A stretch of 64,000 nt of DNA, from assembly GCF_016758195.1 (NCBI RefSeq), contig NZ_QYAC01000002.1:310001-374000 (forward strand). The letters run 5' to 3'. Shown in pieces: positions 58,772 through 64,000 of the stretch. Each line of letters starts with the position of its first letter. Position 1 is the first letter of the stretch. This DNA is from Leucobacter chromiireducens subsp. solipictus. GTDB lineage: Bacteria; Actinomycetota; Actinomycetes; Actinomycetales; Microbacteriaceae. The position numbers and the translations under genes were made by a program. Below the pieces are notes generated by a model, which did not search any database, was not told where the DNA came from, and was given only the letters and a program-made list of their open reading frames with translations.

Positions 58772-60573
58772 CGTGCCCCCTCCAGTTCGCGGTCGAGTTT
58801 CAGCGTGAGCGCCTCACGCTTACGCTCAAGCCCCTCACGTTTCCCCTCGGTGATGTCGGGGTTTTCGAGCAGCCAGTCGACTCGGGCGATCTCGGCCTCG
58901 AGCTCGGTGGCACGCTCGGAGCTCGCATCCCGCGCGTCCGCTTCGGCGGCGCGCCGCGCGTCTTCCTGAGCCTGACGCTCGGCCTCGCGCTGCGCCTCGC
59001 GCTGGGCATCGAGCTTCAGCTGTTCCCGGTCCTCATCGGTTCCCGGGACGGCCCCGATCAGCGTCGCGCTTCCGGCGAGCATGTACACGGTGACCCGCGG
59101 GATCCCGCGCTGCGTGCCGCGATCCGGCACGTTCACGGCGACGGTCCGGTTGAGGAACGGCCCGGCCATGTGCTCCCCGTCACCGTCCGCGTCAGCGAGC
59201 TGGCCCGCGAGCATCCGGACCGTGACCAGAGCGGGAGTGTCGGTGGGAAGTTCGATCTCGCTGCGCCCGGCGAGCTGCCACACCACCAGGTCGCTGTCGC
59301 CGGGGCGCAGGGTCGTGAGGTCGACCTCGGAGGATCCCGCGAGCAGCACCGCGCCGGGGAGGCTCCCGCCGGTCACGTGCATGGTCCCGAAGGGCTGGAA
59401 CCGGGTGCCCCAGGGGAGTACCACCGTCACGAGCAGGGCGAGCACGCCGAGGAACGACAGGAAGCCGACCCAACCGGTATGGCGGCCTCGAATACCGGCA
59501 ACGATCAGGGAGATGGCCAGCACCGCGAGTCCAGCGGCGATCGCGGCGATCGCGGCCGGGTGGACCCCGCTCGCGAAGGGAAGGAGCGGTTCCGTGCTGA
59601 ATGCCCACGCCGCCGCGCCGCCCGCCGCGAGCAGAGCGAGCGCCAGGGTGAGGATGGTGTGCCCTGCGCCCAACTTGGTGGCGTCGTGGTGCTCCGCGTA
59701 CCGGGCGCTCCACGCGTCCGCCTGCTTGCCCACCTCGTCGCCCCAGCGGGCGGCCGTCTCACCGGCGCGCTGCCCCCAGGCGCCGGCCTGCTCGCCGAAC
59801 CGGTGCGCAAACTCCTCGCTGCGGTCCGCGAACGCCGTCGTCTGTGCGGTGAACCCCGCGGCACCCGGCGGCGTCGGCGCCGCCGGGTCCGGCGTCGACC
59901 CGTGTGGTCCGGGAGCCGACCCCTGCGCCTCAGATGTCGCCCCGTGCGGAGCCGATCCGGGCTGGGCCTCGCCCTGCGCCGGTCCTGGCGCGGTGGTCGA
60001 GCCGCTCTGCTGGGCGCGTCCGCGCTCGAGCATCACCTTGCGCAGCCACAGCCCGCCGAACACCAGGATCGCGATCCACGCGATCCAGCTCAGCGTCGCG
60101 CTCAACCAGTCGGGGAGTCCGAGGACGCCCCATGCGCCCCATCCCCAGGCCGCGAACGGCGTGTGAACGCCCGGAATGACGATCGAAAGCACCGCCGGGA
60201 TAAAGACCACGACCGCGAGGATGATCGCGGTGGTCAGGACCCCGGCGCTCGCTCGCCCCCGGAAGATCTCCTCCACATGGATGCGGCCCGTGAAATCGGG
60301 GAGCAGGAGCCAGCCGAGCAGGTAGAGCAGGATGCCGGGGCCACCGAGGAGCGCGAGCACCACAAAGATGCCGCGCACCAGCATCGGATCGAGGCCCGTA
60401 CGCGCGGCGATGCCGCCCGCGACACCCGCGAACCAGCGATCGCGGCCCCGGACCACGCCGAGGTTGCGCAGCCAGGTGAAAAACGCGCTCCCGGTGGGCG
60501 GGGGCGTGGTCCCGGGCGGGGGAGGTTCCGGGGACGACTGCCCCGCGGGATCGGCGTCAGGAGTGTGGTTCAT
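58768..60573 (-). CDS. PspC-domain membrane protein with LiaF-like and coiled-coil regions (EsrI-like)
   Basis: 601 residues. The PspC domain lies near 25-95 (RDRWFAGVAGGIAARTGLDPMLVRGIFVVLALLGGPGILLYLLGWLLLPD), and further membrane helices follow around 110-170 and 285-370. A LiaF/DUF4097-like beta domain spans about 385-500 (MHVTGGSLPGAVLLAGSSEVDLTTLRPGDSDLVVWQLAG). The C-terminus is a charged coiled coil (QREAQREAERQAQEDARRAAEA ... KREGLERKREALTLKLDREL). It is divergent from a PspC-bearing kinase, matching the EsrI-EsrS-EsrR envelope-stress layout of corynebacteria, where EsrI restrains the kinase. The role is inferred from that layout. Confidence 0.85.
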   Translation of the reverse strand: MNHTPDADPAGQSSPEPPPPGTTPPPTGSAFFTWLRNLGVVRGRDRWFAGVAGGIAARTGLDPMLVRGIFVVLALLGGPGILLYLLGWLLLPDFTGRIHVEEIFRGRASAGVLTTAIILAVVVFIPAVLSIVIPGVHTPFAAWGWGAWGVLGLPDWLSATLSWIAWIAILVFGGLWLRKVMLERGRAQQSGSTTAPGPAQGEAQPGSAPHGATSEAQGSAPGPHGSTPDPAAPTPPGAAGFTAQTTAFADRSEEFAHRFGEQAGAWGQRAGETAARWGDEVGKQADAWSARYAEHHDATKLGAGHTILTLALALLAAGGAAAWAFSTEPLLPFASGVHPAAIAAIAAGLAVLAISLIVAGIRGRHTGWVGFLSFLGVLALLVTVVLPWGTRFQPFGTMHVTGGSLPGAVLLAGSSEVDLTTLRPGDSDLVVWQLAGRSEIELPTDTPALVTVRMLAGQLADADGDGEHMAGPFLNRTVAVNVPDRGTQRGIPRVTVYMLAGSATLIGAVPGTDEDREQLKLDAQREAQREAERQAQEDARRAAEADARDASSERATELEAEIARVDWLLENPDITEGKREGLERKREALTLKLDRELEGAR

Positions 60574-60687
60574 GTCTTCGAGTCTGCCGGACCCCGCGGG
60601 TGGCGGCTATGCGGGTTCCCCCTGACCCGACCCTGACTTTCACCGATTCGACCCCCGAGTCGCCGGGGCAGGTGCTTGGATGGAACC

Positions 60688-62121
60688 ATGACCCGCCCCC
60701 CGCTCCTGCGCACCACCGACGACCGGTTGCTTGCCGGCGTGTGCGGCGGGCTCGCGGCACACCTCGGCCTCCCCGCCACCGTGGTGCGGGGGATCATGCT
60801 GGCGCTCGCCCTGCTCGGTGGTGCGGGCGGCCTGCTGTATCTGTGGTTGTGGGCGACGATCCCGCGCGCGGGGGAGACCGACCCGATCGTGCCGATGCGC
60901 CGCGCGCTGACCCGCCCGGCTGCGGGGCAGCACGAGCGCGAACCCGGAACGACGGCCGCCCGGGTGGACAGCCCGGACCAGGGCGCGAGGGCGGCGTCAG
61001 GGCGCGCGTCGACCGCCTCACGGCAGGCGGCCGCGTCCCATCCCGCCGTGCCGCAGCCGGCCGCGCTCGCGCCCACGCCCGCCCCGGCACCCGCTCCGGA
61101 GGGGACATCGGACGCGGCCGCAGCGGCCGCGCCCCGACGGACCCGGTGGCCGATCGCGGAACTCTTGCTGGGTGCGTGTCTGCTCGTCGCAGGACTCGGC
61201 CTGGTGCTGGTGCGGCTGGGCGTGGAACTCAATCTCGCGGTGGTCCTCCCCGCCATGGCCGTGCTGGTCGGGGTGGGACTCACCTGGTGGCAGATCGCCG
61301 ACCGTGACCGTCCCGACCGCAACCAGGTGCCCCGGGTGCTCGGGGCGCTCGCGCTGGTCGCCGCAGGCGTGCTGCTCTTTTTCGTCACGTCCCGCGAGCC
61401 GAGCGCCTGGACCGTGATCACGGCGGCGTTCGCGGTGCTCGCTGGGGTGGCGCTGGCGATCGCGCCGTGGCTGCTCCGACTCAACCGCGAACTGATCGCC
61501 GAGCGCGCCGCCCGCGCTCGCGAGGCGGAGCGCTCGGACATCGCCGCCCACCTGCACGACTCGGTGCTCCAGACGCTCGCGCTCATTCAGCAGCGCTCCG
61601 AACCCGGGAGCGAGGTGTCGCGGATCGCGCGCGGGCAGGAGCGCGAACTCCGCGAATGGTTGTTCCGTGCCGCGGACGGGATCCCGCACCCTGCGCGCGA
61701 GGCGGTCGGCGAGGAGCTGCGCGCGCACGCCGCCGCCCTTGAGGATGAGCACGCGGTGCGCTTCGAGATCGTCGAGGTCGGCGCGCTCGGCGAGGTGCCC
61801 GAGCCGCTCCTGGCCGCAGCGCGCGAGGCGATGCTCAACGCCGCGCGGCACGCGGGCGGCGACGTCACCGTGTACGTTGAAGCCACGGATGCGCGGATCA
61901 GTATCGACGTCACGGACCGCGGTCCGGGTCTCGACCTCGCCCAGCTTCCGCCGGGGCGCATGGGGGTCCGGGAGTCGATTCTCGGCCGCATGGAGCGCGC
62001 CGGTGGCACCGCGCGCATCGTGCCGGGACCGGGTGGCGGCACCTCGGTGCGGCTCGGAATCCCGCGCGAAGATCCCGCACCCCCGCCCGTCCCCACCGAG
62101 GAGCCCAGCAGCGATGAGTAG
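60688..62121 (+). CDS. PspC-domain sensor histidine kinase (EsrS/LiaS-like)
   Basis: 477-residue NarL-family kinase. An N-terminal PspC domain (LLRTTDDRLLAGVCGGLAAHLGLPATVVRGIMLALALLGGAGGLLYLWLW) is followed by a Pro/Ala linker and four membrane helices between about 150 and 260. The HisKA_3 motif is ERSDIAAHLHDSVLQTLALIQQRS (His near 290), and the ATPase core has AAREAMLNAARHAGG and DRGPGLDLAQLPPGRMGVRESI. ATG 60688 has GGA-rich upstream context. It overlaps its response regulator by 8 bases. Likely senses cell-envelope damage, with the divergent PspC protein as modulator. Confidence 0.9.
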   Translation: MTRPPLLRTTDDRLLAGVCGGLAAHLGLPATVVRGIMLALALLGGAGGLLYLWLWATIPRAGETDPIVPMRRALTRPAAGQHEREPGTTAARVDSPDQGARAASGRASTASRQAAASHPAVPQPAALAPTPAPAPAPEGTSDAAAAAAPRRTRWPIAELLLGACLLVAGLGLVLVRLGVELNLAVVLPAMAVLVGVGLTWWQIADRDRPDRNQVPRVLGALALVAAGVLLFFVTSREPSAWTVITAAFAVLAGVALAIAPWLLRLNRELIAERAARAREAERSDIAAHLHDSVLQTLALIQQRSEPGSEVSRIARGQERELREWLFRAADGIPHPAREAVGEELRAHAAALEDEHAVRFEIVEVGALGEVPEPLLAAAREAMLNAARHAGGDVTVYVEATDARISIDVTDRGPGLDLAQLPPGRMGVRESILGRMERAGGTARIVPGPGGGTSVRLGIPREDPAPPPVPTEEPSSDE

Positions 62122-62785
62122 CGAACCGACATCCGCGAACCCCCCGATTCGTGTGGTCATCGTCGACGATCACCAGATCTTCCGCACCGGACTCCGCGCC
62201 GAACTCGGTCCGGAACTCGACGTTGTGGGCGAGGCCGCCACCGTGGACGAAGCCGTGAGCGTGATTGCCGCGACCGCGCCCGACGTGGTGCTGCTCGACG
62301 TGCACCTCCCGGGCGGAACCGGCGGTGGCGGCGCCGAGGTGCTGCGGTTGCTCGCGCCGGCCGCCACGCGAGTCCTGGCGCTGAGCGTGTCCGACGCCGC
62401 GGACGACGTGGTGAGCGTGATCCGGGCGGGGGCGCGTGGTTACCTCACGAAGACCGCTTCTGGGGCCGAGGTCACCGCCGCGGTCGTGCGGGTGCACGGC
62501 GGCGACGCGGTGTTCTCGCCCCGGCTTGCGGGGTTCGTGCTCGACGCCTTCGGGGCGGGCGGCGGGGAGATCGCCGCGGCCGACGACGAGCTCGACAGGC
62601 TCTCGGCGCGTGAACAGGAAGTGATGCGCATGATCGCCCGCGGCTACGCCTACAAAGAGGTCGCCGCTGAGCTGTTCCTGTCCGTGAAGACCGTGGAAAC
62701 CCACGTGTCGAAGGTGCTCCGCAAGCTCCAACTCTCGAACCGGCACGAACTCACCGCCTGGGCGCTGTCCCGCCGCCTCTTGTAG
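62114..62785 (+). CDS. NarL/LuxR-type response regulator (EsrR/LiaR-like)
   Basis: 223 residues. The receiver domain (IRVVIVDDHQIFRTGLRAEL) has the phospho-acceptor Asp in DVVLLDVHLPGG near residue 61 and the Lys in GYLTKTASG. The LuxR helix-turn-helix is LSAREQEVMRMIARGYAYKEVAAELFLSVKTVETHVSKVLRKLQLSNRHEL (about 160-210). ATG 62114 lies within the end of the kinase gene, giving coupled translation. It probably activates the divergent PspC genes and other envelope-stress targets. Confidence 0.93.
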   Translation: MSSEPTSANPPIRVVIVDDHQIFRTGLRAELGPELDVVGEAATVDEAVSVIAATAPDVVLLDVHLPGGTGGGGAEVLRLLAPAATRVLALSVSDAADDVVSVIRAGARGYLTKTASGAEVTAAVVRVHGGDAVFSPRLAGFVLDAFGAGGGEIAAADDELDRLSAREQEVMRMIARGYAYKEVAAELFLSVKTVETHVSKVLRKLQLSNRHELTAWALSRRLL

Positions 62786-62965
62786 CTCCCGCACTCCCGG
62801 GCTGTGCCTCTCAGGCCTGCCCCCGGGGATGTCCGGGCACACGACCGGCGTCGAACCCTCAGAAACGTGCGTTCTCGGCCCCTGGGAGCGCGCGAAACTG
62901 GCTTCTTGAGGGGACTGGGGCGCGGTGCTCGGGAACTCGAGGCCGAGGGCTGCGGCGGTGCCGGA

Positions 62966-64000
62966 TCAGGCCCAGCCCGGGAGCCACAGGTGTGCGCGCC
63001 AGAACCAGTCCGCGATGGGCTGTCCGCTCCACGCGGGGAAAAAGAACAGGGCCAGCGCGAGCGCACACGCCACGAAGAGGGCCGCCGCAATCCGGCGGCC
63101 CTGGAGCTCAGCCGCGGCGGGCGCACGGAACCCGAGCTCGTCCGCGGCGCGACTGAGCGCGCCGATCCGGCAGGCGACGCCGAGAACGAGTGCCAGGGCG
63201 AGCGCGGCGAACGGCGTCAAGACGACCGCGTAAAACTGGAAGACTGCCGAACGGGAGACCGTGGCCACCCACGGCAGCCAGCCCGACAGATACCCGATCA
63301 GCACGAACCCGCTCACGGTGCCGAGCGGGATCGCGAGTGCCGGGGCGGGGGCCGGGCCAAGCCGTGGCGGCACGGCGTGCCGGGCGGTGGTCAGCACCGC
63401 ACTGGCCCGCCGCACGCGGACCGAGCGCACCGCGAACCACAACAGCACCCCGAGCGCGAACACGCCACCCCACGTCACCAGGGGGTTCGGGAGGGGGGAG
63501 ACCGCGGACACGCATTCCGTCCACGGGCAGCCGTCCGCCCAACGGTGCTCGTACATGGCGGTGGGACGGAGCGCGAGCGGCCACGTCAGCGGGTGCGCCT
63601 GGTACGGGTGCGGCGCGCTGAGGGTGCTGTGCCACTCCAGCATGTCGCGGTGGTAGCGCACGAGCGCCGGGAACCAGTGCTCGCCCGGAGTCCGGCCCCA
63701 GCCGCCCGGCGCGAGGATCCAGCCGATCCAGCTCGCGAGATACGTGAGCGCCGTGAGGGGGAGCGTGAGCAGTGCCGCGACGCCCGCCTGGCCCACGGCG
63801 CGGGACCACGGCCGCGGGGTGCGGGATCGCAGCCGCAGCAGGAGGTCCCGGATCGTCACGAAGATGAGGAACGCGGCGAGCGGGTACAGGCCCGACCATT
63901 TCACCGCCGCGGCGGCGCCGAACGCGAGGCCCGCCGCGACGAGCCAGGGCCGCGCCCACACGACCGGGAGCGGGCGCTTCGGATCCACCGCAGCGTCGCG
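62966..64000 (-). CDS. protein O-mannosyltransferase, C-terminal part (gene cut by window end)
   Basis: Partial PMT/GT39-family membrane enzyme that transfers mannose from polyprenyl-phosphomannose to secreted proteins. The visible C-terminal 344 or so codons stay open to the window edge. Family features include AAVKWSGLYPLAAF, LTYLASWIGWI, ALVRYHRDMLEWHSTLSAPHPYQAHPLTWPLALRPTAMYE and the final four-helix region with GYLSGWLPWVATVSRSAVFQFYAVVLTPFAALALALVLG. The N-terminal catalytic DE loop is outside the window. In many actinobacteria rsmI lies just beyond, divergently. It could modify surface proteins such as the large adhesin. Confidence 0.92.
   Translation of the reverse strand, partial: RDAAVDPKRPLPVVWARPWLVAAGLAFGAAAAVKWSGLYPLAAFLIFVTIRDLLLRLRSRTPRPWSRAVGQAGVAALLTLPLTALTYLASWIGWILAPGGWGRTPGEHWFPALVRYHRDMLEWHSTLSAPHPYQAHPLTWPLALRPTAMYEHRWADGCPWTECVSAVSPLPNPLVTWGGVFALGVLLWFAVRSVRVRRASAVLTTARHAVPPRLGPAPAPALAIPLGTVSGFVLIGYLSGWLPWVATVSRSAVFQFYAVVLTPFAALALALVLGVACRIGALSRAADELGFRAPAAAELQGRRIAAALFVACALALALFFFPAWSGQPIADWFWRAHLWLPGWA

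Noticed and set aside
62786..62965. Small genes in the gap after the LuxR-type regulator
   Set aside because: Short open frames there lack ribosome-binding sites and recognisable features; no clear hairpin was seen either.

Overview
The window is high-GC DNA with the gene content and synteny of an actinobacterium. The evidence is the Tad pilus locus next to topA and tmk, CarD, SenX3/RegX3/PhoU, a PdtaS kinase, an Rv3235-like protein and an Rv-type protein O-mannosyltransferase. The set purD / sterol-carrier-like protein / CarD-IspDF / lone PolA-type polymerase fits the family Microbacteriaceae. Leucobacter or a close relative is my best guess (inference, not proven). Genes are dense, GTG and TTG starts are common, and many gene ends carry long perfect GC-rich hairpins without a T-tract.

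Layout. 1-4115: Tad/Flp-type pilus operon (end of an upstream gene, tadA, a compact tadB/tadC-like gene, a Flp-like DUF4244 pilin, tadE, and a TadE-like protein fused to an M23 peptidase domain). 4170-5943: a repeat-rich alpha/beta hydrolase divergent from a WYL regulator. 6136-9717: topA-tmk. 9872-17697: a catabolic island with mtnK, an RbsABC-type ABC transporter, mtnA, a HutC/GntR repressor and a class II aldolase, with matching operators over two TTGACA -35 boxes. This looks like uptake and breakdown of 5-methylthioribose or 5-deoxyribose through a DHAP-shunt-like route. 17903-21723: iron-siderophore ABC transporter. 21780-23587: serine hydrolase and a DUF559 nuclease-fold protein. 23588-23922: non-coding block with a minisatellite and two hairpins.

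23923-45281 holds most of the purine pathway (purL, purQ, purS, purC, purD, purF, purM). It is interrupted by a roughly 9 kb segment (26437-35350) with a membrane protein, a 2213-residue CshA-like fibrillar adhesin with 12 DUF11 repeats and an LAETG anchor, and a double GNAT acetyltransferase. Two near-identical tatA genes lie before purF. 45354-47963: ispF, ispD, carD and a lipoprotein. 48046-52592: lone PolA-type polymerase, RegX3, SenX3 and PhoU, with a textbook PHO-box direct repeat between senX3 and phoU. 52666-57339: cysS, rlmB, an Rv3235-like gene and pdtaS. 57442-62785: a secreted protein and an EsrISR-like envelope-stress module (two PspC proteins, one of them a histidine kinase, plus a LuxR-type regulator). 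The window ends inside a protein mannosyltransferase gene.

Most promising points: the MTR/deoxyribose salvage regulon, the Cys-paired DUF11 fibre, the M23-TadE fusion with displaced metal ligands, and several in-frame or intergenic tandem repeats. No tRNA, rRNA, CRISPR array, IS element or prophage was recognised.
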